A DNA stretch of 21,847 nt from the NCBI GenBank assembly GCA_023430975.1, contig JAEYYB010000074.1, positions 1 through 21,847 on the forward strand, given 5' to 3'. Shown piece after piece: positions 15,237 to 21,847 of the stretch (its first letter is position 1; each line of letters opens with the position of its first letter). The notes under the pieces were generated by a model. It made no database searches, was not told where the DNA came from, and saw only the letters and a program-made list of their open reading frames with translations. This DNA comes from Bacillota bacterium. Its GTDB lineage: Bacteria > Bacillota > Clostridia > Acetivibrionales > DSM-2933. The position numbers and the translations under genes are program-made.

Positions 15237-16586
15237 ATGCAAAAGATTCAATTCGATTATTCAAAAGCACTTGGCTTTATTAATGAAAGTGAGGTTAAAA
15301 ACCTTATACCGTTTGTACAATCTGCACACGACATGCTTCACAACAAGACAGGTGCAGGAAATGACTTTTTAGGATGGGTTGATCTTCCATTAAACTATGA
15401 TAAGGAAGAATTCTCAAGAATAAAAGCTGCAGCAGAAAAAATCAAGTCCGACTCCGATGCATTGATAGTAATCGGTATAGGCGGTTCATACCTTGGTGCG
15501 AAAGCTGCAATAGATGTTCTGTCCCATACATTCTATAACAATCTGCCAAAATCTAAAAGAAAGACTCCTGAAATATATTTTGTAGGAAACAATATCAGCT
15601 CAACATACATATCCGACCTTCTTGAGCTAATAGACGGTAAGGAAATTTCAGTTAATATTATCTCCAAATCCGGTACAACTACCGAGCCTGCCTTAGCTTT
15701 CAGAATCTTCAAGGAATACATGGAAAAGAAATATGGTAAAGATGAGGCTAGAAAAAGAATTTATGCAACTACCGATAAGGCTAAGGGAGCATTAAAGAAG
15801 CTAGCTACTGAAGAAAAATATGAAACCTTTGTTGTTCCTGACGATGTTGGTGGAAGATTCTCCGTTCTCACAGCTGTTGGCCTTTTACCCATCGCTACTG
15901 CAGGTATCAACATTGATGAAATAATGGCCGGTGCAGCTGCTGCTTATGAATTATATAAAAACACAAATGTTATGGAAAATGATTGCTATAAATACGCTGC
16001 AGTAAGAAATGCTCTTTATAACAAAAATAAAACCATTGAAATATTGGTAAATTATGAACCAGCACTCCACTTCATGACTGAATGGTGGAAGCAGCTTTAC
16101 GGAGAAAGTGAAGGTAAGGACCAGAAGGGTATCTTCCCTGCCGGGGTTGATTTCTCTAGTGACCTCCATTCAATGGGGCAATATATACAAGATGGCTTGA
16201 GAAATATTTTTGAAACAGTTATAAACGTTGAAAAGCCAAAGAAAGGCCTTGTAGTTAAGGAAGATCCCCTTAATGTTGACGGTCTCAATTTCCTTACAGG
16301 CAAGGATGTAGATTTTGTAAACAAAAAAGCAATGGAAGGAACTCTCTTAGCACATACTGACGGTGGAGTGCCAAACCTCATTCTTACAGTTCCGGAACTA
16401 AATGAGTTCTGCTTTGGAAGCCTTGTTTACTTCTTCGAAAAGGCCTGCGGTATAAGTGGTTACCTCTTGGGAGTAAACCCATTCAACCAGCCAGGAGTTG
16501 AAGAATATAAAAAGAACATGTTTGCACTTTTAGGCAAACCGGGATACGAAGAAGAAAAGAAGAAGCTTGAAGCACGTCTCAAATAA
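15237..16586 (+). CDS. pgi: Glucose-6-phosphate isomerase
   Basis: Interconverts glucose-6-phosphate and fructose-6-phosphate in glycolysis and gluconeogenesis. The 449 residues are the length of the shorter, bacillus-type PGI. Sugar-phosphate-binding SIS folds are visible, with IGIGGSYLGAKAAIDVL and SKSGTTTEPALAFR. The family signature DVGGRFSVLTAVGLLP, the active-site region ESEGKDQKGIFPAGVDFSSD and the C-terminal GVNPFNQPGVEEYK are intact. ATG 15237 has AGGAGG 8 bases upstream. Its own promoter (15108-15137) and a terminator at 16605-16641 make it a single-gene unit. Confidence 0.97.
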   Translation: MQKIQFDYSKALGFINESEVKNLIPFVQSAHDMLHNKTGAGNDFLGWVDLPLNYDKEEFSRIKAAAEKIKSDSDALIVIGIGGSYLGAKAAIDVLSHTFYNNLPKSKRKTPEIYFVGNNISSTYISDLLELIDGKEISVNIISKSGTTTEPALAFRIFKEYMEKKYGKDEARKRIYATTDKAKGALKKLATEEKYETFVVPDDVGGRFSVLTAVGLLPIATAGINIDEIMAGAAAAYELYKNTNVMENDCYKYAAVRNALYNKNKTIEILVNYEPALHFMTEWWKQLYGESEGKDQKGIFPAGVDFSSDLHSMGQYIQDGLRNIFETVINVEKPKKGLVVKEDPLNVDGLNFLTGKDVDFVNKKAMEGTLLAHTDGGVPNLILTVPELNEFCFGSLVYFFEKACGISGYLLGVNPFNQPGVEEYKKNMFALLGKPGYEEEKKKLEARLK

Positions 16587-16604
16587 GAATAAAAGAAATA
16601 ATTT

Positions 16605-16650
16605 AAAGCCGGGGAAGAATGTTTTATTCGCCCCCGGCTTTCTGCTTATT
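16605..16650 (+). terminator. Intrinsic terminator after pgi
   Basis: The GC-rich stem AAAGCCGGGG (16605-16614)/CCCCGGCTTT (16632-16641) contains an inner GAAT/ATTC pairing. It is followed by TTTCTGCTTATT. It lies 18 bases after the pgi stop. Confidence 0.85.
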
Positions 16651-16671
16651 ATTAAGGATTTAGTAATAATT

Positions 16672-16710
16672 TAGTCATTCCTTAATTTTGTCATTCCTTA
16701 ATTTAGTCAT
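16672..16710. repeat. 16-bp tandem repeat merging into a family 1 element
   Basis: Units TAGTCATTCCTTAATT (16672-16687), TTGTCATTCCTTAATT (16688-16703) and a partial TAGTCAT (16704-16710). The string CATTCCTTAA is also the right end of the family 2 element plus its TTA flank, so these units may derive from element termini. Confidence 0.65.
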
Positions 16711-16756
16711 GACAAAAAATAACTTCCTCTATAAATTTCGTTCATGTGTTGACTTA
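16703..16756. repeat. Family 1 hairpin element, copy B (half)
   Basis: From TTAGTCATGAC through AAATAACTTCCTCTATAAAT to TGTGTTGACTTA this matches the left half of copy A (5445-5496) with few changes. The similarity stops at the centre, where the stop codon of the minus-strand metallophosphoesterase begins (16757-16759). The right arm is missing. The break forms a perfect palindrome, TGACTTATTAAGTCA. Confidence 0.75.
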
Positions 16757-17569
16757 TTAAGTCATATAAAACACTGTTATCTCAGGTCTGGATAAAAACC
16801 TCAGTGGGAACAAAACATTCCCAAGACCGTTGCTTATATAAATATCAACTCCATTTAACCTGTGATGTCCCCTTTTGATACCCATTTTACAGAGTTTTTC
16901 CCTTCTTAACACCTTGAACTCCAAATCAAATGGCATCCATATCTGTCCTCCATGAAAATGACCGCAAAAAAGGTAATCAATTTTTCCTTTGGGTATTTCC
17001 AGTACTACATCAGGGTTATGAGTGATCGCAATATTAAGCTTAGCATCCTTTGCACATTTTTTTACAGCTTTATCAATGTCGTGCTCTCCCCTTCTATAGT
17101 CAGTAATTCCTATTATGTTGTACTTTACTCCACCCTTTATAAAAACCTCCGAGTCATCATGCAAAACAATAACTCCCTGTTTCTCCACTTCCGTTAAAAA
17201 ACTGTTAAACCCACCTTTCTTATCGCTCAAAAAGGCTTCGTAATCGTGATTTCCAAAGCACATATATATTTTGATGTTCCCCTTAATTTCATTTAGAAAT
17301 CCTATGAATTTGGGAATATCCGATTGTCTTGTAATATAGTCACCGGACATTAGTATAAGATCAGGCGATTCTTTTTCAATTATGTTTTTTATTTTATATG
17401 GCTTCACCCTAAGCAAATTTATATGTATATCGGTAAGATGAATGATTTTAAGTCCTTTGCTGCTTTTTGTAAACCTAATCCTTTTTAATTCCAGATTTCC
17501 TGCTTCAAACCACATATATGTAAGGGCTAAAACCCCCAAAATTAAAAGTGCTGTAAGTATGTAATACAT
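16757..17569 (-). CDS. Membrane-anchored metallophosphoesterase
   Basis: Calcineurin-like phosphoesterase of 270 residues. It has one N-terminal membrane helix (about 3-20) and a dinuclear metal site formed by D47/H49 (LTDIHI), GD (76-77), GNHD (106-109), H184 (THNPD) and H204/H206 (GHFHGGQ). The layout resembles the YkuE/YaeI group, whose members act on lipid or membrane-linked phosphoesters; the exact substrate is unknown. Two adjacent ATG codons exist. I chose 17569 because GGAGG lies 5 bases before it, against only 2 before 17572. The gene is bracketed by family 1 repeats in opposite orientations: half copy B at its stop codon, and copy C (split by a 100-bp element) touching its ribosome binding site. 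Confidence 0.88.
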   Translation of the reverse strand: MYYILTALLILGVLALTYMWFEAGNLELKRIRFTKSSKGLKIIHLTDIHINLLRVKPYKIKNIIEKESPDLILMSGDYITRQSDIPKFIGFLNEIKGNIKIYMCFGNHDYEAFLSDKKGGFNSFLTEVEKQGVIVLHDDSEVFIKGGVKYNIIGITDYRRGEHDIDKAVKKCAKDAKLNIAITHNPDVVLEIPKGKIDYLFCGHFHGGQIWMPFDLEFKVLRREKLCKMGIKRGHHRLNGVDIYISNGLGNVLFPLRFLSRPEITVFYMT

Positions 17570-17581
17570 CATATCCTCCAG

Positions 17582-17790
17582 TTATGGCATGGTTGAAATA
17601 TTACTTCCCGTTTTGAGCGTGTGTTCACGAGTTAGTAATGTCTAAGAAATAACATCCGATTCTCAGCGTCCAAAACCCCGTTAAATCGTCGAGATTTTGT
17701 CCTTGAGAATACGAAGTTATTTCTAAGGCATTCCTTAAGTTAACTTAGAAAGCGAAATTATACGGGAAGTTATATTTTCACCATGCCTAA
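17582..17790. repeat. Family 1 hairpin element, copy C, interrupted by a family 2 element
   Basis: Terminal arms (17585-17609, GGCATGGTTGAAATATTACT onward; 17764-17788) are inverted repeats with few mismatches. Read on the minus strand, the right part (17738-17790) aligns with the left half of copy A and the left part aligns with its right half. Removing 17635-17737 rejoins GAGTTA with GTTAAC, matching GAGTTAAGTCAAC in copy A. It is therefore an older element into which another inserted. The left end sits 2 bases from the ribosome binding site of the metallophosphoesterase. Confidence 0.75.
17635..17734. repeat. 100-bp MITE-like hairpin element, family 2, copy 2
   Basis: Same length and same orientation as copy 1 (10896-10995), with about eight differences by eye. 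It is flanked by TTA at 17632-17634 and 17735-17737. The host sequence on either side is a family 1 element, so the empty site can be reconstructed within the same window. Confidence 0.87.
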
Positions 17791-17854
17791 AAAACTCATG
17801 CTCTTAATATTATATTTAATAGATGTCCATAATTCAATGACTTATTTAATCTAT

Positions 17855-17951
17855 ATTAAAAGTGATAAACCTATTACATTTGTCTGTCGCAAATCCCGTT
17901 GAACCGTTCGTTATTTGCTCCGCCAAATGTAAGATTATTAACACTTTTAAT
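17855..17951. repeat. 97-bp nested hairpin upstream of the encapsulin gene
   Basis: Three nested inverted repeats are seen: ATTAAAAGTGATAA (17855-17868) with 17938-17951 (one mismatch), TTACATTTG (17874-17882) with 17924-17932 (perfect), and GCAAAT (17889-17894) with ATTTGC (17913-17918). It ends 123 bases before the shell start codon. It could be an insertion-type element, or a structured leader or operator if transcription begins upstream of it. Confidence 0.75.
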
Positions 17952-18074
17952 CTATAAAGTGATTAAAGTTTACTAAATCTTCACTCTATATTATTGAGGT
18001 TCATATATTGAATTGATAATGCTATTAATAATACATTATGTATTCTTAATCAAATAATTTATGAGGTGAAAATA

Positions 18075-19499
18075 ATGAATTTCGATACCCCAATTATAAC
18101 CCAGCACAGCCTAAATCCCCAAACTGCACGAAATTTATCAAATTCAACCAAATCCCTTCCCATGATGGAAGGAATAACCCCTCGCTGGCTCCTTAAGTTC
18201 CTGCCATGGGTTCCTGTAGAAGCCGGGGTTTACAGGGTTAACAAGATCAAAAAACATGATATATACCCTGAAATGATAAGCTTTGATAATACTAACATTC
18301 AAGTAGGGCCAAAACAAATTGCTCAAATTCCGTTTTTCCAGAATGTTGATATGGATAAAATGAATACATTATCCTCACTCTTCCATAAAAAAGAGTTTGA
18401 TGGAGGGAATGTTATTTGTGAAGGTGCTCCTGAATCCAATGAATTCTTAATAGTGGCAAATGGAAAAATTGAAGTTACAACCAAGGGTTTAAGCGGTGAA
18501 AAACTTAATATCGACATACTTTCGGCAGGTGACTATACCAACGTGGACGCCTTTATAAACAATTCCATGAGGCCAATCTATATCAAAGCACTTACACCTT
18601 GCACTGTATTTTCCCTTGATAAAAAGGCACTTGCAGGTCATTTGGACAATTCCCCTCAATTGGCTGAATCCATTAATAATGCAGTATCATACTGGCTTTC
18701 AAAAAAGAAATCTGTTAACGAAAACCAAGAAAAGCTAATAAACATAAAATCCGGTAAAATGGGTGAATATGAGCTGCCTCATACATATCCCGATTATGAA
18801 GAAAACCCAAGAGAATATATTCTGAGCCTCATTCAGACAATTTTAAAAACCAACTCGCATGTTACCGATATTTTCAACAGCCCAATAAACCAATTGGATG
18901 AACAGGTCAGATTGACAATAGAAGCGATGAGGGAAAGACAGGAGTGGGAAATCATTAATAACAAAGACTTTGGTCTTCTAAACAATGTCTGCCCATCCAT
19001 GAAGATTCATCCTAAAGATTCAGGCCCTACCCCGGATGATATGGATGAATTGCTTTCTAGGGTATGGAAAAAACCTGCTTTCTTCCTGGCACACCCAAAA
19101 GCTATCGCCGCCTTTGGAAGAGAATGTACTAGAAGAGGCGTTCCGCCGCCTACTGTCAACTTCTACGGCTCACCTTTTGTCACATGGAGAGGCGTACCCA
19201 TAGTTCCCTGTGACAAGCTTATGGTTAATGGAAAGTGCTGTCACAAATCCTATCATGGCAGTACTAATATCCTTTTATTGCGAACAGGTGAAAAAGAACA
19301 GGGTGTTATCGGATTACACCAGCCCGGAATCCCAAATGAAACCAACATACCCAGCCTTTCAATGAAATTTGCAGGAATTGACCAAATAGGTTTATCATCA
19401 TACATTCTAAGCCTTTATTTCTCTACTGCTGTATTGAGTAGAGATGCCATAGGCATGTTGGAAAATGTAGAGGTGGGTAAATATTATGATTACGAATAA
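18075..19499 (+). CDS. Encapsulin shell protein, Family 2B-like
   Basis: Predicted protein-compartment shell subunit of 474 residues. The N-terminal part (about 31-60), rich in Trp/Pro and reading MEGITPRWLLKFLPW then VEAGVYRVNK, is the characteristic N-arm of Family 2 encapsulins. Residues about 82-208 form a cyclic-nucleotide-binding-like domain (FDGGNVICEGAPESNEFLIV, then AGDYTNVDAF). Residues about 236-474 are the HK97-type shell fold with RRGVPPPTVNFYG, WRGVPIVPCDKL and GLHQPGIP. An internal nucleotide-binding domain defines group 2B. In that domain the Glu expected to contact ribose is Val157, while the phosphate-contacting Arg is kept (R166). ATG 18075 is chosen over the in-frame GTG at 18066 because GAGGTG lies 6 bases upstream. 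The next gene overlaps by 14 bases. It should not be mistaken for a Crp-type regulator: there is no helix-turn-helix. Confidence 0.88.
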   Translation: MNFDTPIITQHSLNPQTARNLSNSTKSLPMMEGITPRWLLKFLPWVPVEAGVYRVNKIKKHDIYPEMISFDNTNIQVGPKQIAQIPFFQNVDMDKMNTLSSLFHKKEFDGGNVICEGAPESNEFLIVANGKIEVTTKGLSGEKLNIDILSAGDYTNVDAFINNSMRPIYIKALTPCTVFSLDKKALAGHLDNSPQLAESINNAVSYWLSKKKSVNENQEKLINIKSGKMGEYELPHTYPDYEENPREYILSLIQTILKTNSHVTDIFNSPINQLDEQVRLTIEAMRERQEWEIINNKDFGLLNNVCPSMKIHPKDSGPTPDDMDELLSRVWKKPAFFLAHPKAIAAFGRECTRRGVPPPTVNFYGSPFVTWRGVPIVPCDKLMVNGKCCHKSYHGSTNILLLRTGEKEQGVIGLHQPGIPNETNIPSLSMKFAGIDQIGLSSYILSLYFSTAVLSRDAIGMLENVEVGKYYDYE

Positions 19500-20811
19500 T
19501 TATTACCATAATTCCGTTAACGAAGCTGATTACTATTTTTTAAAGCAGCAATGTGAAAACACACTTAAAAAAAATTTTTTTGCCAATAGTGAACAAAATG
19601 CTGGGCTCAACAATATTCGTAAAGATTTCCCCATACTCAGCAGAAAAATAAACGGCAAAAACCTTGTTTGGCTGGATAACGCTGCTACTACACAAAAACC
19701 TTTATGTGTCATGGAATCATTAAATCGGTATTATAAAGAGCATAATTCAAATGTCCATCGCGGAGCACATACATTGGCAAAAGAGGCCACAGAAGAATAT
19801 GAATCTGCAAGGAAAAAGGTTCAGAGGTTCATCGGTGCCTCCTCACCTGAAGAAATAATTTTTCTTAGAGGTACGACTGAAGCTATAAACCTTGTAGCAA
19901 ACACCTACGGCAATATGATAATCAATAGCCAAGACGAAATTTTGGTGACACAGATGGAGCATCACTCAAATATTGTTCCATGGCAGATGCTGTGCCAAAA
20001 AAAGGGTGCTAGAATTGTGCCTATTCCAATCAATAATAAAGGTGAAATAATTCTTGAAGAGTACGAAAAGCTGTTTTCACCACGCACCAAAATGGTAGCT
20101 ATAACCCAGGTTTCCAATGTTTTAGGCACTATAAATCCCATAAGAGAGATGGCGGCTATTGCACACAGTCGCGACGTAAGTGTACTTGTGGATGGTGCTC
20201 AAGCTGCACCTCATTTACCTACTGATGTCCGTGAACTGGATGCAGACTTCTATACACTATCCGGACATAAGATGTATGGCCCAACAGGCATCGGTGTCCT
20301 ATACGGCAAAAAAACTCTTCTTGATAGCATGCCTCCCTGGCAAGGCGGCGGCGGAATGATAAAGAATGTCGATTTCGATAAAACCGTATATATGGGCTCA
20401 CCATATATATTTGAAGCGGGTACCGGAAATATAGCTGATGCAGTAGCACTCGGTGCTGCCGTTGATTACGTTGAAGAAATAGGCATGCACAATATAGAAT
20501 GTCATGAACAGCAGCTTACAAAGTATGCTATGGAAGCACTATCAGCCATTAAAGGTTTAAATGTTATTGGTAATGCATACAATAAAACCAGTGTATTGTC
20601 CTTCATTTTAGAAGGTGTGCCACCACAGAAAATGGCAGAACTTTTAGATGGCGAAGGAATTGCCGTAAGAGCAGGCCACCACTGTGCTCAGCCTGTACTG
20701 AAGCATTTTGGTTTAAGCAGCACTTTAAGGGCTTCAATCGGACTGTATAATACTCGTGAAGACATTGATGCCTTGGTTGAGGGGATTAAAAAGCACAGAT
20801 ATACAAAATAA
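19486..20811 (+). CDS. SufS-type cysteine desulfurase, probable encapsulin cargo
   Basis: PLP enzyme that removes sulfur from cysteine, giving alanine and an enzyme persulfide. It has 441 residues. The desulfurase body starts at about 44 (IRKDFPILSRKINGKNLVWL). H in MEHHSNIVPWQ, Lys262 (SGHKMYGPTG, PLP Schiff base) and Cys400 (RAGHHCAQP, persulfide carrier) are intact. Residues 1-43 are an extra, Asn/Tyr-rich, low-complexity segment absent from ordinary SufS. Cargo desulfurases of Family 2 encapsulins carry N-terminal disordered extensions that direct loading, so I infer the same role here, although this one is short. ATG 19486 lies inside the shell gene, preceded by GAGGTGGG, so translation is coupled. 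No sufB, sufC, sufD or iscU is adjacent, arguing against a routine cluster-assembly operon. Confidence 0.92.
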   Translation: MITNNYYHNSVNEADYYFLKQQCENTLKKNFFANSEQNAGLNNIRKDFPILSRKINGKNLVWLDNAATTQKPLCVMESLNRYYKEHNSNVHRGAHTLAKEATEEYESARKKVQRFIGASSPEEIIFLRGTTEAINLVANTYGNMIINSQDEILVTQMEHHSNIVPWQMLCQKKGARIVPIPINNKGEIILEEYEKLFSPRTKMVAITQVSNVLGTINPIREMAAIAHSRDVSVLVDGAQAAPHLPTDVRELDADFYTLSGHKMYGPTGIGVLYGKKTLLDSMPPWQGGGGMIKNVDFDKTVYMGSPYIFEAGTGNIADAVALGAAVDYVEEIGMHNIECHEQQLTKYAMEALSAIKGLNVIGNAYNKTSVLSFILEGVPPQKMAELLDGEGIAVRAGHHCAQPVLKHFGLSSTLRASIGLYNTREDIDALVEGIKKHRYTK

Positions 20812-20851
20812 TTTCTTATACATCAAAAATTCCTGGATATTAATATAAATA

Positions 20852-20888
20852 AAATGCCATCCTGGTGCTCTTAATCAAGATGGCATTT
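20852..20888 (+). terminator. Candidate terminator after the encapsulin operon
   Basis: The perfect 10-bp stem AAATGCCATC (20852-20861)/GATGGCATTT (20879-20888) has a 17-base loop. The T-tract is short on both strands. Placed between convergent genes, it may serve both. Confidence 0.6.
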
Positions 20889-20891
20889 CTA

Positions 20892-20963
20892 CTATCCTTA
20901 TTATTCTTATTATCTTTATTATCTTTATTATCTTTATTATCCTTAATATCCTTATTACCCTTC
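20892..20963. repeat. 9-bp tandem repeat, eight units
   Basis: Eight consecutive 9-base units, the central three identical (TTATCTTTA at 20910-20936) and the others diverged by one to three bases. The array ends exactly at the stop codon of the minus-strand exporter gene. Read on that strand, every central unit contains TAA codons. It looks like a simple-sequence repeat that could vary in copy number between strains. Confidence 0.85.
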
Positions 20964-21575
20964 CTACACTTTCTTAAGCAGCATCTTAACGCCAAATCCT
21001 ATGATTATAATTCCAACCAGAACATTCATCACATCTACCACTGTCTTATTAATCATTGGATGAAGCAAGCTGACAATGATGGCAAATATGCTTAAGAAAA
21101 CAAGGGTTGCCATTACAGCCCCAACACCAAAAAACCTCATTTCCTTTTTGCTAAAACCTTCGCTTGATAATTTTGTCGCAAATACACCTGACCAGAAAAG
21201 TATTGATAATGGACTTGAGGCAGTTAAAATGAAGCTGGTTATAAACGCATTCGATGTATCATAAAGATTACTGCTGCCAGCTATAGTAGGTACTATTTTT
21301 ATGCCGAAAGTCCCGAGAATAGTTCCTAACCCAAAATAAATTAGAATTACCGTCCCAAAATATTTCATTGCTTTTTTAACACTATCTTTTTCCAGAAGGG
21401 AACCAATTCCCAAAATGGCAAGTGTTACGAATATAGCGTCCATTAATGTCGCAGCAAGCACGGCAGCTTCAGCCGGAAGAAATCCCCCATTGGTGGCGGT
21501 GTTAAATATGTATATACACACCGGGCCTATTGCAAATTGAAGTATCAGCCCAAATTGAAATCCTTTTAAAATCAT
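20964..21575 (-). CDS. LysE/RhtB-family exporter
   Basis: Integral membrane protein of 203 residues with about six hydrophobic segments, the size and layout of LysE/RhtB amino-acid exporters. The N-terminal signature region reads GLILQFAIGPVCIYIF, where most relatives have a PGP motif (here IGPV). TASSPLSILFWSG in the middle matches the second conserved segment (NP-x-x-x-F-W in relatives). The substrate cannot be named. The ribosome binding site before ATG 21575 is weak, and an in-frame stop two codons upstream limits the choice. It converges on the encapsulin operon; any link to cysteine or sulfur-compound export is speculation. Confidence 0.82.
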   Translation of the reverse strand: MILKGFQFGLILQFAIGPVCIYIFNTATNGGFLPAEAAVLAATLMDAIFVTLAILGIGSLLEKDSVKKAMKYFGTVILIYFGLGTILGTFGIKIVPTIAGSSNLYDTSNAFITSFILTASSPLSILFWSGVFATKLSSEGFSKKEMRFFGVGAVMATLVFLSIFAIIVSLLHPMINKTVVDVMNVLVGIIIIGFGVKMLLKKV

Positions 21576-21759
21576 AGTCTATACCATTTTCATCATAGTT
21601 TTTATGTAATAAAATTATGCAATTTATGAAATATCACCTAATCACTATACCATACAAATGGCACTAAGGCAATTTGAAAAGCTAATTTGAAAAATTTAAT
21701 ATTTAAAATATATTAAAATTACTATGCTTTCGCACAAATTTAGATTTTTTCCAGCCCTG

Positions 21760-21847
21760 TTAGGCAGCAAAGTCAAGCAGGGCTTCTTTGACTCCAGTTT
21801 TTTTAAGAGAATCCCAGTATTCTGCGGAATCCCCTAAAACAATCTTT
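21760..21847 (-). CDS. C-terminal fragment of an unrecognised protein
   Basis: An open frame enters from the right edge and stops at TAA 21760-21762, covering the last 28 codons. Its start is outside the window. The visible residues include GDSAEYWDSLKKTGVKEALL and end LLDFAA. The mixed hydrophilic/hydrophobic helical composition looks like real coding sequence. I do not recognise the family. The 184 bases between this stop and the exporter gene are AT-rich with no other gene visible. Confidence 0.55.
   Translation of the reverse strand, partial: KIVLGDSAEYWDSLKKTGVKEALLDFAA

Noticed and set aside
15160..15372. Small open frame overlapping the start of pgi
   Set aside because: It overlaps pgi in another frame and has no ribosome binding site. 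It reads through the real pgi ribosome binding site.
18318..18698. Crp/Fnr-type transcription regulator
   Set aside because: Only the nucleotide-binding-like domain is present. There is no helix-turn-helix, and the flanking residues belong to the encapsulin shell.
19486..20811. Part of a SUF or ISC iron-sulfur assembly operon
   Set aside because: No sufB, sufC, sufD, sufU or iscU gene is adjacent. The partner gene is the encapsulin shell and the protein has an added N-terminal segment.
20865..21095. Plus-strand open frame with a leucine/serine-rich N-terminus
   Set aside because: It is produced by the 9-base tandem repeat and lies opposite the exporter gene; no ribosome binding site or family is recognisable.
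21752..21783. Terminator hairpin at AGCCCTG/CAGGGCT
   Set aside because: The 7-bp stem overlaps the coding end of the partial gene and has no T-tract on the minus strand.
1..21847. CRISPR array, prophage or restriction system
   Set aside because: No regularly spaced repeat-spacer pattern and no cas, phage structural (other than the HK97-type shell) or restriction genes were seen. The lone HK97-fold gene fits an encapsulin better than a phage, since no protease, portal or terminase is near.

Overview
The window is an AT-rich, low-GC Gram-positive chromosome segment. It has strong AGGAGG-type ribosome binding sites, sigma-A-like promoters with 17-base spacers, a T-box leader, bacillus-type glucose-6-phosphate isomerase and QueH. 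This points to Bacillota, class Clostridia. A relative of Acetivibrio/Ruminiclostridium is my guess from overall style, and the sequence does not prove it.

Layout. Positions 1-125 hold short direct and inverted repeats resembling an IS21-type insertion sequence end. A promoter, tRNA-Gly(TCC), tRNA-Arg(TCT) and a terminator follow. On the minus strand lie a multidomain cell-wall amidase (579-2771) and a ruvC-ruvA-ruvB-queH set (6021 down to 3113). Divergent from ruvC are argG and argH (plus strand, 6139-9024), the last two steps of arginine synthesis; argG carries an unusual Lys/Ser/Ala-rich tail. Next comes an overlapping minus-strand pair: a HAD phosphatase and a glycerol-1-phosphate dehydrogenase-type enzyme (10875 down to 9159). 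A promoter and T-box leader with a UUC specifier precede pheS-pheT (11516-14959). Then come pgi (15237-16586) and a minus-strand membrane-anchored metallophosphoesterase (16757-17569).

The most interesting locus is 18075-20811. One gene encodes a Family 2B-like encapsulin shell protein (HK97-type shell with an internal cyclic-nucleotide-binding-like domain). The second overlaps it by 14 bases and encodes a SufS-type cysteine desulfurase with a 43-residue N-terminal extension. Together they look like a protein nanocompartment and its sulfur-mobilising cargo. No sufBCD or iscU genes are beside them. A LysE-type exporter gene and the last 28 codons of an unrecognised minus-strand gene close the window.

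Between genes, the window carries small structured repeats of MITE type. A 100-bp hairpin element occurs twice, each time flanked by TTA. An approximately 80-bp hairpin element occurs in three forms, one of them split by the 100-bp element. Other long hairpins lie upstream of the encapsulin gene and between pheT and pgi. Several short tandem repeats sit next to gene ends. Most of the window is ordinary housekeeping; the novelty is in the encapsulin operon and the nested repeats.
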